Under the pieces are notes generated by a model. It saw nothing but the letters and a program-made list of their open reading frames with translations. It was not told the origin of the DNA and searched no databases. 64,000 bases of DNA from Symmetrospora coprosmae (lineage: Eukaryota; Basidiomycota; Cystobasidiomycetes; Symmetrosporaceae). The translations under genes were made by a program, and so were the position numbers. The stretch is from assembly GCA_008802785.1 (NCBI GenBank), contig VUYT01000033.1, forward strand, positions 62,001 to 126,000. Direction: 5' to 3'. Below, piece by piece: positions 10,136 to 21,607 of this stretch. Numbering within the stretch: position 1 is the stretch's first letter; each line of letters opens with the position of its first letter.

Positions 10136-12292
10136 ATGGCGCCCCAGACCGATCCCTCGTTCATGAAGAGCCCGAGCAGCATGAGGGGCGCATTTACAGA
10201 CAACAAGCCTGTCCTGCAGAGCATCTCGTCGAATGACCCAGCCATCGACTACATTGGACGGTGGGACTCGTCGTCAGGGGCGGGCAAGACGGCGCGCTGG
10301 TGAGACATGACGCGTTCATCCATTCGGGCGCAACGCAATGCAGCAACTTGACTCTGTGCCTCATACACCGTACGAACGACGCACCCTCGCAGGGCCGGTT
10401 CATCTGTACGCTTCACCTTCAGCGGCCCGCTCCTGTTCCTGATCCCTGGGCCCGACACCGTCTCGACCGCCTTCCCCACCGTCGGCTGGCAGGTCGACAA
10501 CAACAGCCGCGTCACCTATACGGCGACTGCACGCCCGCACCAGTCCATCCGGCTGTGGCCGCCTGAGGGACGCGCCCATGGCCAGTTTCACGCTTCGCCG
10601 GACGGCATCGATGAGAATGGGGGCAGTGACGACAACGGCGACGCGCCGGTCCGTCACGCAGCGCACACGCCGCCTACATCAGCAGAGAGCGGCGGTGCGC
10701 TACCCGTACTGCTGCAGGAGCAGAACGGCGCAGTGGGAGAGACAATGTCGCGCAGCACGACGAGCAGCCAGCTCGCGGATGGCAGTGACAGTGGCAACGG
10801 TCACGGTGCTAGCGCCGCCATCAGCGAGCGGGGCAGCGCCATCCGCAGCCGCCCGAGCACGAGCGGCGGCCGCTCAGCTGCCTACTCGCTCGACCAGGAT
10901 GGAGACGGCGAGGCGCCAGGCACGCACACCATCGAAATCACGCTCATTGACTGGGCGTCCGTTCTGCAGATCTCGGCGTTCCAGCTCCTCTCGTCTCACA
11001 GCATTTCTTCTCCATACGCGCCCGTCCCGCCTCTGTCTGCGAGCACCTCCGCCTCGCCGCCATCAGCAACACCGAGCGGCATCGCTTCCCTGCCCACACT
11101 GCTCTTCGTCGGCGACTCCATCACCTCGGGCTATGTCGCCACTCCCGAAGACGCAGCAGGAGCAGGCGGGTACTGCGGCTTCCTCGACGCCTACCCGAGC
11201 AAGCTCAAGAGCATCCTCTCGCCCGGTGTGCGTGTCTCTGCCGTCGCATTTCCGGGCATCACGCTGTGCGACGACCAGGAAACGGGGCAGGATGGGATGG
11301 AGAGCCGCTGGTTCAAGCGCGGTCCCGTCGACATTCCCAGCGCAAGTAGGCGCGATGCCTCCACCTCGTCCAATTCGTCGTCGCCCGCGCCGCGCTCGGC
11401 ATCCGGCGCGTCATCGCCGGCAGAGGGTGATCTAGCCCGCCTCAGATCAGCTCTCCCCGAGGATTTCGACTGGGACTTTGAAGGAAGAGACGACGAGACG
11501 GGCCCCACGCACATTCTGGTGGCGCTCGGCCAGAACGACTACGCGCCATCAGACAAGTTCATCAGCACGTACCGCGACTTTCTCAGCCTGCTCAAGGAGA
11601 CGCACGGACGGCGGACGGGCGACATACTCGTCATGCCGCCGTTCGGGCACCGCGTCATCTCGGAGCAGATCCCGCCTGCGGACGGGACTGGCCCAGCGAG
11701 GTTCCGCTACGAGCAGAACTATTACGACGAGATCAAGGAGATGGTGCATGAGCTTCGCCAGCGCTGGGTGCAAGAAGCGCAGGATCCGCTCTCGTCCGGC
11801 GATTTTCCCACGACGCCCATTTTCGAGCTCACAAAGCTGCAGCTGGACGCACTGCCCTCTCATGGCATGTCGGACCCAGGCAGCAGCCATCTGCACGGTC
11901 GTGTGCGGGGACACTCGCATACAGACTCGTCTGGCAGCTTGTCGGCAAAGATCCAGCGCGCAGCAGCAGAGGCCGCCGGATCCGACCCAGGCGCAACGCC
12001 CACGCAGTCGAACTTCCCGCCCGTAGGCCTGCCCTCGTCAGGCTCCCTCGCCTCGCTCGCGTCCGTCGCGGGCGTCCGTCCCGCGCTCGTCGTCCGCCCA
12101 TCGAGCATCGCGGCCGTCGAGCCAACCTCGCGCGGCACAAAGGCGCGCCTACACTGTGTCGATACCAAAGGCTGGCTCTCGACCGAAGACGAGACGTTTG
12201 ACGGCGTGCACCCTACACCCAAGGGCGCCAAGGTCATTGCGAGGAAGCTGCGCGACTGGCTCCGGGACAATGGGTTCTTGGCAGAGTCGTAG
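10136..12292 (+). CDS. SGNH/GDSL hydrolase with CE2-like N-terminal domain
   Basis: Predicted esterase, probably a carbohydrate deacetylase of the CE2 kind. Exons 10136..10299 and 10393..12292 give 687 residues. The N-terminal part (IDYIGRWD, WAGSSVRFTFSGPLLFLI) looks like the jelly-roll domain that precedes the catalytic domain in CE2 enzymes. The SGNH blocks are clear: LLFVGDSITSGY (nucleophile Ser297), VALGQNDY (Asn436) and DGVHPTPKGAKVIA (Asp657, His660). Large Ser/Gly-rich insertions separate the blocks, one near residues 155-230, one near 360-400 and one near 565-640, making the protein far longer than usual family members. No signal peptide is visible, so it may act inside the cell or leave by an unconventional route. 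Convergent with the Cys-rich gene at 12614. Confidence 0.85.
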
Positions 12293-12613
12293 GATACCCT
12301 CTTGGCCCGCGAGTCATGACAGTGTCAGTTGCGCATGTGCAGATGTCATAGTAGTTGTTTGGGAAGTGCGATCGCATGAAGCGAGCAAGGCAGTGCAAGA
12401 GCAAGGGCAAGAAATCGTAAAGCTGGAACGGTTGATGTTACGCTCAAGAAGTAGAGGCAAAGATGGCCTCGAAGAAGTGCTGCGCTGAAGACTAACGGTA
12501 CAGAGCTGAGGTGATCCGTCAAGCTACTGTGGAAGAAGCCCCAAAAGGACGGAAGTGAGGTGAGAAAGTCTGAAAATGCTCATCTACCCTGTGCGGACCA
12601 GTTGCGAGACCGC
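12293..12613. other. Convergent 3' intergenic region
   Basis: About 320 bases between two convergent stop codons. It should hold both polyadenylation sites; I see no other structure. Confidence 0.4.
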
Positions 12614-13760
12614 TCAGGGAGCCTCTACGATGGTGACGCGGTCGATATCGCCGTCACTTGGAGTATCGACCATAGTGATTGAAAAAGTGTCGGTGCCGCG
12701 GGCAATTGCGTTATAGGTGTACTTTGTGAAGGTCCTGGCGGGAATGATGGTGGCCTCCAAGTCGCCAAAGCGGACGGTGAACTTGTTCGACACGTTCCCG
12801 CAGCCAGCCCAGAACGAGACCGTATACCGACGGCCTGCAACGGCCGCAGTTGACTGGGACAGGACTGCGCCTGGGGTTCGCCAGAAGACGCTGATGCGGT
12901 AGAGGGAGTCGTCAGCTGGAGGTCCCGCAACTTTATACTAAAGCTGGTGAGATATGGCTCACTGTGCGTTGGGGGAGTATGCACCACCTGAGGTGGAGCG
13001 AAAGGTGTCAGCTGTGTCTTCCGCGCTGTCGCCTAGGCAGGACAAGGTGACACTGACCGGGGTTGTAGGTCCAGCCACTGCTGAGAGACCAGGGGCTCGG
13101 AATGCCACCTAGGGCAGTGGAAAAGTCTTGTCGAATGGCAAGGAGTATTGAGCGTAAGCTAAGGCTTTGGAGGTATGTGGCATCGACTGGCGAGAAACGC
13201 TCACCTCCGTTGCGAATCAAGCTGAGAGGGCAATTGCCGGTGTCCAACTGTGCCTGAGTGCACGGAGGCGGGGTGCAGGTACCAGAAGTGCAGGTCTGTC
13301 CCTGCAGATGCAAACTCCCGCGTCTTCAGCTGCGCGCACAGACGCGCAAGGTTCAGCGAGACTCACTCCTGGGCAGACAGTGCCGCACGCCCCGCAGTTG
13401 GACTCATCAGTGGCGTAGTCAACGCAGCCTCCGCCTGTGATATAGAAGGGCCAGTCAGCGAGCAGCGCTAATCGCTCTCGCGACTCAGTGCAGCCATCCG
13501 CACTCACTGCAGAAGCTGCAGCCGGAGGTTCCGCAAGACGGCGTTCGGGCAGACGGGACGGGAATGGGCGCCGGGCAGGAGCCGTCCTGGCGAGTGACGA
13601 GCTTGTGAGGTCGATGCTTGTACTGGCGAGCTGCAAGACGCTGCTTGTAGATGGACTGCGCGTCGACAGTGGTAGAGGGGCTTCGTCGCTGGACGTGGGC
13701 GTCGGCGGCGATTGCCGAGAGCATGCCGACCATGGCGTAGAGGAAAACGATGACCTTCAT
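12614..13760 (-). CDS. Secreted Cys-rich protein with C-terminal beta-sandwich (copy A)
   Basis: Six exons, complement(12614..12890, 12963..12987, 13058..13108, 13205..13301, 13367..13434, 13508..13760), 256 residues. Residues 1-21 are a signal peptide. A basic linker (RQYKHRPHKLVTRQ) leads to a Cys-rich domain with CSFCSGGCVDY, SNCGACGTVCPGGQTC and SGTC, reminiscent of STIG1-type domains. The C-terminal 90 residues (VLSQSTAAVAGRRYTVSFWA, FTVRFGDLEATI, DTPSDGDIDRVTIVE) have the look of a jelly-roll carbohydrate-binding module. Role unknown; a cell-wall or glycan-binding secreted protein is the best inference. Exon 5 is only 25 nt. All phases agree, and intron 4 (12988-13057) has a CTGAC branch point. 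Tandem paralog of the gene at 14750-15929. Confidence 0.85.
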
Positions 13761-14749
13761 TGTGGAGGTTGGTGCTGAGGAAGAAGAAGTGGCGAGCGAT
13801 AGACGTGACTTCTCAAATGGTGGAAATGAGCGTGCCTGAAGGAGTGTGGGGTAGACGTGCGAGGACCTCAGAGGCAAGACCGTACGGATCAAAATGTCGA
13901 GAAGGCGTGGATGAGTGAAATAGGATGAGAAAGAGAGAAGAGGGACAGGTAGAAATGTGGAAGCTATACCAGAGGACCCCATCTCCCTGGTCGCGGTGTT
14001 GACAGCCAACCGGCGGCTAGTCCGCTCATCGGTGGGGACTTGTATTCTGGGCCGGCTTCACTGGGTCAGCAAAGGCGGTGGTCGTCAAGACCGAGAGGAC
14101 CCCCTCCCATGTGGTCTGAAACCATTACTATTTGGACTGAGACTGATATGCGGACGTTTCGTTGTGGGCCACCCGAGGCTGCAGGCGAAAGGACCGCCAC
14201 GTGGCGATGGAGGGTGCAGGCGTTCTTCGTGAATCACTCGTTACCTGTAGCATGTCCGTCTACTGTGCCGGGGTGTGGAGGGCTGTTCGCAGATGCGCAG
14301 ACGGCAGATCCATTGCAGTCCCGTGGCCCCCGAACGGCCCGCATTTGTGCGGGCTCCGCGGTGCCATTCGTCCTGGCACACACGGATCTGTGCAGGCGGT
14401 GGCTTCGCTTCTTCACATGTCGCTGCTATGAGTGATTTCGGGCATTCGCAATGCATCGGATCAGATGAGCAGACGAGTTGTCGCAGTCGCAACGGATGAG
14501 ACCGCAACCGTTATCCCGTTCATCCGGTCTGCAGGTGGTAGGTGAAGGGCTTGTTGCTGCTACTGCCAAGTGGCACAGCTGGCCTCGACAACATCCAACT
14601 AGTACACAGCCGGGACTGTATTTCAAGTCGCTGCTCCTACGACCACGAAATTGTCCCCTTGAGAAGAACTTATGAGAAGAAACCAAGAAAGCAGAGCCGA
14701 ACAGGGTATACGAGATGGAGTTGGCCGGTACGACCGGCTGCAAGGCCAC
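13761..14749. other. Intergenic stretch between the tandem Cys-rich genes
   Basis: About 990 bases containing the promoter of copy A and the 3' end of copy B. I see no gene, repeat or RNA in it. Confidence 0.4.
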
Positions 14750-15929
14750 TCAGGCAGCCTCGACAAGCGTGATGAAGTCAAGATCGCCGTCACTTTGGCC
14801 GCCGATGCCAGTGAATGTGAGGACATCATTGCCAAGGGCAGTGGCCGTGTAGCTGTACCTGATCCATTCGGTAGTGGGATGAAGAGTCACCTCGAGATCG
14901 CCAAAGCGGATAGTGTAGCTTTCGGAATCGGTTCGGGTGGCGGAGTTGAAAGACAGCGTATAGCGTCTGCCAGCGACAGCGGCCGTTGACTGGGACAGAA
15001 CCCCGCCATCGCCCCTCCAGAAAACACTGATGATGTCGAGCTGTCAGCGATGATGATGGACGGCGGTCTGGAGTTACAGACGAGAGGATGGCTCACTGTG
15101 CATCAGGGTCGTTTTCGTGCCCTGCTCGACGAGAGTACGCCATTGGTCAGCTAATTGTCCCGCATCTTCAATGCAAGCTGAAGCCATATAATCACCGCCA
15201 GTGTTGTAACCCCAAGAACCGCTGGGGTTCGTGGTCCCGAGATCCCAAGGGTCAGGGTTCCCAGTATCTGCGTTCCTGCTCTGAAAGCCTGGTACGTCAT
15301 GGGAGGAGAAAGCTTTAGATCATGTTGCTAGACTCGGACGGTCCTACGTGGACGGCCTTGGCTGCAAGAAGGCCCACTCACCTCCGTTGCTAAGCAAGCT
15401 AAGAGAACAGCTGCCAGTGCCCAGCTCAGTTTCGGTACACGGCGCAGTGCAGACACCAGAATAGCAGATGTCTCCCTGTGTAGATTGTCGGTGGTCAATG
15501 CATGAGACGAAAGAAGGGCCATATGAGCGCAGGGCGGGACCAACCTCTGCGCAGACGTCTCCACATGCGCCGCAATTGTTCTCGTCCTTGATATAGTCGA
15601 CGCAAGCTCCATCTATTCCGCATGAAGGTGGTCAGGTCCAGCGTAGCCTGCCATGCCCTCGAGGCAACATACGCACCGCAGTAGCTGCAGCCAGAGTTGC
15701 CGCAAGATGGTGCTCTGGCAGAAGGTACGGGAAGAGGCGCTGGGCAAACCCCATCCTGTCGGGTGACGAGCTTGTGAGGACGGTATTTGTACTGCCGAGC
15801 TGCGATGCGCCGAGCGTAGATGGAACCGGAATCCACGGTAGAAGAGACGCTCCTGCGCTGTATGTGGGCCTCTGCGACAATAGCTGAGAGCATGCCTGCG
15901 ATGGCGCAGAGGAGTAGGACGGCTTTCAT
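14750..15929 (-). CDS. Secreted Cys-rich protein with C-terminal beta-sandwich (copy B, frame conflict)
   Basis: Paralog of copy A with the same six-exon layout: complement(14750..15027, 15097..15121, 15196..15288, 15382..15475, 15545..15612, 15677..15929). Signal peptide (residues 1-21), basic linker, then CSYCDGACVDY, NNCGACGDVC and CYSGVC, then a beta-sandwich (VLSQSTAAVAGRRYTLSF, YTIRFGDLEVTLH). The last exon has one extra base relative to copy A in the run GGGGTTT near 15000, so full splicing shifts the frame there. If intron 4 (15122-15195, 74 nt, open in frame) is retained, the frame returns and a complete protein of about 281 residues results. Options: sequencing error, recent frameshift, or use of the retained-intron form. 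Exon 4 is longer than in copy A (adds a Gly/Asn/Pro segment). Confidence 0.75.
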
Positions 15930-16764
15930 GGCGGCGGATGTTGCTGAAGGGGCACTGCTGAAAGCTGGGATCACGGTTGTGAGGGAAGGAGCGCGACGAG
16001 TAGATCCGTAGGTGGACGAACGGGCGTGGGCAAAAGAGCGTGTTGTGAAGGAGTGTGATACCACGGATCCCAGATCTCAGATGTGGAGAGTGGAGGGACA
16101 AGGATGAGATGGATCGGAAGGGAAAGAACGAGGGAAGCAAGGAGTGCGGCACAAGGTATATGGTAGCGGCCAATGAGGACGCGCTCACGGGCGAGCAAAA
16201 CAATCATGTTGATGACAATGTATTTACGGCGACTCTCTCACGGTCAGTTCATCGGCGAGGGCGAGCCAGGCAAGCCTGCGGGTCGCTGCGCGATGGCCCA
16301 GGCCAGCAAGCCGCCGCCCGGATGACCCACCGGAGTGCAAAATGTGCAGGCACAGGTCAATTCACCGACTCATCTGTTGATGATCCTGACCATCTGCCCA
16401 TGCCTTATGCAATGGCAATAAGCTGAGGCATGTTGATCAGGCGCGCGTGGCGTGCGGTACCTTTACCCAGTACCTGAAGGCTGTGGCGGCATTGAAATCC
16501 CGCGACGATGAACCGCCCTGCAGGACGCGTCGTGAGCTTCGAATCAAGCTGCGAAGCCAGGCTCACTGGCACAGTGACGGAGTGTGGTGGATATCGCGTC
16601 GTTATGGACTATGTCGCGTAGGCCGAGCAGTCGTCTCTTATGTGAGAAGGTACACGTATCGTAGCCTTCCGTCTCGTAGGCGATCCGCAAATATGCATGC
16701 TACAGGTTGTCCCGCACTGGTGGCTGCAGGCTGCTGCGTAATTTGTAGCTCTGCCGCGCTGCGT
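15930..16764. other. Intergenic stretch
   Basis: About 835 bases holding the promoter of copy B and the 3' flank of the methyltransferase. A TATA-like element (CCATATACC on the minus strand, 16156-16164) lies about 230 bases before the copy B start. Nothing else is visible. Confidence 0.35.
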
Positions 16765-17815
16765 CTACTTCGGCGCATCCGTCAGAGGCACGTAACGCAC
16801 GCTGCAGAGTAGGCCGTAAGTACTGGCATCAGCCCAAAGACAGGGCCAACCCTTGACAGGCCGTCCGCATCTCACCCAAAGAGCTTCTCCTTCTTGATCG
16901 AGCCGTCCTGCACTTTGTCAATGATCCAGACGTCTTGTAGATCTCGACCAATGGGGATGAAGAGCCTTCCACCTTCATGTAGCTGCTCAACGAGAGGCTG
17001 CGGTAGTTCGGGCGCCGCTGCTCCAACGTGAATCACGTCGTACGGCGCTGATGGAGGGTGGCCCTTTCGCCCATCGCCCGTTATGATCTGGATGCTACCA
17101 TCATCGATCAGCGAGGCGTGCTTGTCAGTGCGAAGGTTGCGCTCCGAGAAGTGTGTGAGCCCCTGAGACGGAGCATATGGATGGAAGTGCAGCCGACCTC
17201 AGCGTGCGGCTGCCGGAGAACGGGTATCGAGCAGGTCGCTCACCGCAATGTGATCAATGCCAACGCTAGGATGGAGAAAGTAAGAGAGAGCGGGCATCAC
17301 GCTAGCTTTGGTAAACACTCACACCGTGCCACCTGGCTGCACCAGCTCATGCAGGATGCCGACAAGGTACTTCAGAGATCAGCGAGGTCAGCCGGTGCAA
17401 GGTGGACAAACAGCACGGCATTACCCCTACCCCGCTCCCGCAGCCCACGTCGAGAACCCGCGCACCGGGCTTGAGGTGATCTACCAGGTACTCGAGCGCA
17501 TGAGCGTGCATATGAGGCGCTGATATGGTTGCAGCGAATCCGATCGTTTGCGGAGCGTCCTCGTACGCATCTCCGTGCTTGCCGACGTAGAACTGCAGGA
17601 TCATAGCGCGTGACGTGTGTCAGGCGGTTGAATGTCACGGCTTCGAAAGATGCGCTCGGTGGCAGTGGTGCACAGGCAGAGCAACCTCAGGCGATACCCA
17701 CCTTCCTATCGGTCGCCCGCATGGCCTGCCTGATCCGCTCGGACTTGATGATGCCCGCTTTCCACAGGTTCTCGACGAGCTCATCGTTCGTCGATCCACT
17801 GCATTGCCAGGCCAT
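16765..17815 (-). CDS. PCM1: Protein-L-isoaspartate O-methyltransferase
   Basis: Repairs damaged proteins by methylating L-isoaspartyl residues with S-adenosylmethionine, in the cytosol. Six exons: complement(16765..16801, 16876..17162, 17244..17265, 17323..17369, 17431..17592, 17702..17815), 222 residues, close to the 227 of the human enzyme. It starts MAW like the human protein, then [17 protein letters not shown], the hallmark [20 protein letters not shown], the SAM-binding loop VLDVGCGSG followed by VVGIDHI, and [19 protein letters not shown]. It ends [14 protein letters not shown]. Exon 4 is only 22 nt, a microexon that carries most of VGIDHIA. Every intron phase agrees. Divergent from the gene at 18095 with about 280 bases between start codons. 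Confidence 0.95.
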
Positions 17816-18094
17816 TCTGCTGCCCTTGAGTTTGCGCGCTGTTGAAGCGGGGACAGCGCTAGCCCGACGAGCCGATACGAGGCGCTGCAATCTTCTCGGC
17901 AGCGAAGTCAGCTTTAGAGCAGAGCAGGCTTCCAGGCGTGAGTATGCGACAAAGGAGACGGAGCAAGCTGCTGAAGCGATCTCGGTTGTTGGACTTCGGT
18001 CGGTGTGAGCGAGACAGGTCTGGGAGGATCCAGCGCGGATCTCATCCGTGGTGGCGACCCTCTGCCCTTCTGCTCTGTACGATATCATCCGAGC

Positions 18095-18620
18095 ATGAAA
18101 GACTCTGCGACGCTCGCATCCGTCACCTCGCAGCTTCTCGCACGCTTGCCTCTGCCTCCGCTGTGCCCGACGAAGCCATACGATGCGGCACTCACTGCGA
18201 CAATCTCGTCGCTGCCCGAGACGTCGGACGTCACGAAGGCCGTCTTGCACCTGCTGAACGACGACATGTCCAGCGCGCACGAGCTCGCACAAGCGCACGA
18301 AGAGAGCATGACTGCGAACTTGACGCATGCCATATTACACCGCCGGGAGAAGGACTTCTGGAATTCGGTGCGCCAGCTTGCGAGGTCTCCCTCATCGTAC
18401 ATGCTGAGCCCGCTTCTCCTCGCCACAGAAATGGTGGCTTGGGAGAATCACACACCCGACAATCACAAACCTACACGGCAGCATAAAGGCGGCAAAGCGA
18501 TTCGTGGACGAGGTGGAAGAAACAGAGCAGAAACAAGGGAGACAACGGGAGAAGCTCGAGCAACGGCAGTGGGACGAATTGAGAGCGTTGTTGGAATATG
18601 CAGTACATGAAGAGGGTTAA
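18095..18620 (+). CDS. Small conserved fungal protein of unknown function
   Basis: Two exons, 18095..18367 and 18429..18620, 154 residues. The intron has donor GTGCGC and acceptor CACAG and joins HAILHRREKDFWNS to KWWLGRITHPTITNLHGSIK. The block HxILHRREKDFWNxKWWxxRIxHP is, from memory, the core of a widespread uncharacterised fungal family. The C-terminus is a charged helix (FVDEVEETEQKQGRQREKLE). No signal peptide or membrane segment. Function unknown. Confidence 0.85.
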
Positions 18621-18895
18621 CACGAAATACGGGACAATGACGTAGCTCTATCAGTGCAGCAAGTTGCGAAACGGCTTTTTGGCTGCCTCAGGCAGTCGCT
18701 GCAGCGGAAGGAGTTGCGGGCACAGTTACGTTCTGCAGGACAATAGGTGGAGAGACTACACGGCAAATATGTGTATATCCATCAGCTCGGTGCGGGGCCG
18801 CCGTACTATTGTGATTGGCGAACAGCCCCGGAAGAGTCGCGACTTGTTCCGGCCCGAATGGAAACATCGCCTCAACGCAGGCTCTGATCTATGAC

Positions 18896-20729
18896 CTAGC
18901 GTCTGGACGCGGACGTCGGATTCAGTATGTTCGGCTGCTTTGGCCCCAATCTAAGCGGTGGCAGCGCAAGGCCCGCTGATGCAGTAGGAGCAGCACGGAA
19001 GCGAACCCGGCCTCTGAGCTCGATGGCATGCGGTGCCGCTGGTACACTGCGCGCGCGGGTCGGCGGGCCCCCCGTCGAGTTTAGACGGCCTCTCTGTTCA
19101 AGGGTTGTACTCGTCGGCGGTGCACTCTGCGGGCGGCGCTGCAGTGGTCCCGTTGGTGGCGGGACGGTGCTAAGCGGCCGACCTCCACGCAGCGCACGCG
19201 GAGGGGAAGCGTACAAGTCTGCGGCAGATGGCCCAGGCGATGGCGATTCGTAAAGGGAGCGGTTTGAAGAAGAAGTTGAGGCGGACCTTGGCCCTCCAGA
19301 CGTCCCGCCACTTGGCGATCCTCGTCTTTGCGCATCGGAACCAGGCGGGTGCCTTGGGCGACGCGCTCCGGGGACGTTTGCAGACTGTGAGAGGGCGCGT
19401 TTGACTCCCTGTGCGGATTGCGATATTTTCGAGGAATGATCAGCTTCGCCATGTTTTTCCGCAGCATGAGCCAAAGTGAACGTTGGCGACTCGTTCGATG
19501 GGAGATCCAGATGACATTTGCCCATCTGATGGAAGGAGACGTCGCTCTGGAACGCTCGTGGTGGAGCATGCTTGCAGAAGTAGACAGTCGTTTTCTTCGC
19601 AATGATCGCTTCAATGCGGGTTTGAGAATTTGGTGGGTGTGCGAATTCGACGGAGCCAGCTTGCAGGGTCGTCTTGAACGAGCAGATGACACCGTCCTTG
19701 ACGTGATCCTGTACCTTAGTCTGCGCGCCGAGGTGGAAGACCAGACTGTGACGCTCGTTGGGGTTGAGATCGTTCCAGCGCCGCGGCGGCTTGAGGTGAT
19801 ATTTGCTAATGTGTTCTCTGCAGTCCTTGGCGTTCACGAAGCAGGCTTTTGCCTGGGTGAAGGGGCAGCGGGCCCAGTTCTCGTCTTTCTTTGTTGATCT
19901 TAAACTAGCGGAAGGACAGTAGAGGAGCAGACGATCCTCGCTGTTGGGAAGCATGCTGTCGTCCACGCGAATAGTTGCGCCAGGCGAATGATATGTGCCA
20001 GATTTGAGGCGTACACATTTCGTCTGAATGAGTGGCTCGACCATCATGCTCGACACCTTGATCTTGGGCGTGTTACCCTGCAAGCCTAGCCGCACCAGGG
20101 CGTCGCGTTGGTCCAGGGTCAAATCCGACAGTTTGGAGGATGCAGGCTCAGCGGGATTAGTCTGCTGGAGCGTCTGAACCTGACGAGCGTCCTTGTTTCC
20201 GAAACTGAAAACAGAAAAGTGGTTCAGCAGCCGTCCCGGTTGTCGAGAGGCATACTGCACGGCCAGCTTACAATAGCTTTGGCGAAGGATGTTTTTTCGC
20301 GGCGTGGAGCCTGCAATTTGTCGCATCCGTGAAGGTGCGGGAAACCGCTGATCCTCGATGCTTGTGTTGAACTGCCCTCTCGAGGCCGCAATGGCCCAGG
20401 TCATCGCGCGAGACTCGGCTGGACAGGAAGGCGGAACGATCGGCATGCGGGCAGAAGAGTATATCGCGATTGACCGCCTTCTTCCTGGATGCAATCACGA
20501 TGCGTTCCTGACCATTCGTGCCCGTGTGGAGGAAAGAAAGCTCCTCGCCAGCCACCATCCTCACAACGATTGCCCAGCTGGTACGGATGCCGTTCGTGAC
20601 TTTCTCCTCGAGGTTGGTTCCCGCATCATCGCTGAGCTTCCAAGCCAGACTATGCCGCTCTGACAGGATGAGTTGGTCCCAGCCCACTGTCCGCGTGGGG
20701 ATAATGGTGGGGTCGCCGGTTGAAGACAT
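18896..20729 (-). CDS. Protein with three copies of an unusual C-C-H-H module
   Basis: Two exons, complement(18896..20204, 20272..20729), 588 residues; the junction reads KLF|FGNKDARQ in phase. Three modules of 100-150 residues follow one another, at about residues 15-152, 153-290 and 291-405. Each opens with a short helix-like motif (WDQLILSERHSL, LSDLTLDQRDAL, WNDLNPNERHSL) and ends with Cys-x16-20-Cys, a spacer, and His-x4-His (HAAKKH, HISKYH, HAAEKH). That is the ligand set of a zinc finger with very long spacing. Residues 405-588 are Ser/Pro/Arg-rich and probably disordered. I do not recognise the family. A nuclear or regulatory role is only inference. In-frame ATGs upstream (20849) exist; 20729 is chosen because it directly precedes module 1. 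Confidence 0.8.
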
Positions 20730-21607
20730 CGGTGACTGTGCGACGCGGCTTTCGAGAGTCAGAGGAGCAAGGGAGAATGAGACGTAGTATGGGGAATGTG
20801 ATGCAGTTTTATAATCGATGGAAGCGGATCCAAGAGACTGCTCGGGCAATCGACGGATTTATGGCTCGAGGGGCAGAGAGGGGCGAGAGAGCAGCGAGGG
20901 AGTGGAGGCTCGTCGTGGCGATACAACCCTTGTGTTGGACATTGTGTGCACTGCCTTCTGAGAGTGCGGAGGCGGCAGTGGCTGCAGGCGACAGCGTGGG
21001 ATCTCTCAGCCTTCAAAGGGGACATGTGTATAGAGAGTCGGCGCACTGTCCTGCCAACTGCCGGCGCGATGATCAGCGTAGAGGTCAATTGGGGGAGCAA
21101 CATAGATGTGGGGTCTGTACGGGCGTCAGTAGCGTGTTCCGGTCCGCTTCGTCAGTCTGCCAGTATTCCGAGGGTTTGCGCAGGACTGGCTGGGCGCGGT
21201 TCAGAGTGAGCTCGCTCGAGCGCGTCAGTAGGCTGAAGAAGTGAGCCTGCAGCGTCCTCGCCATGCCGTGTCTGTCCGATGGCCGTGCATGCATAGCCCA
21301 CTGCCGGTCGGTGTCTGGTTGATGTACGCCTCTGTGCCGTCCTTGCCTCCTTCAACTCCGTCCACCACTCACTGCCGCAATCCACTCAGAACGGCCAGCG
21401 GTGCAGCACATCGTCTTGGATTGCTCCCTGAAGGGAATACTGCACACGCGTTCCACCTTGCAGCTTCCTAGCGAGGTATACACCGCCAGTCCTCTGCTCG
21501 TCCTCGTCGCCTCCGCCACCATCAAGTCAGGTGACAGCAGCCTTATCGGGGGATTCAGCAGTCGCAGCAGGTCTGGACAGGCAAAGAGGAGGAACCGCAC
21601 ACGCTAC
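20730..21607. promoter_or_regulatory. Divergent region of the C-C-H-H protein and the BCAS3-like gene
   Basis: About 880 bases. The 5' exon structure of the BCAS3-like gene is uncertain, so some of this may be untranslated leader or an upstream exon. No repeat or RNA gene seen. Confidence 0.35.
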
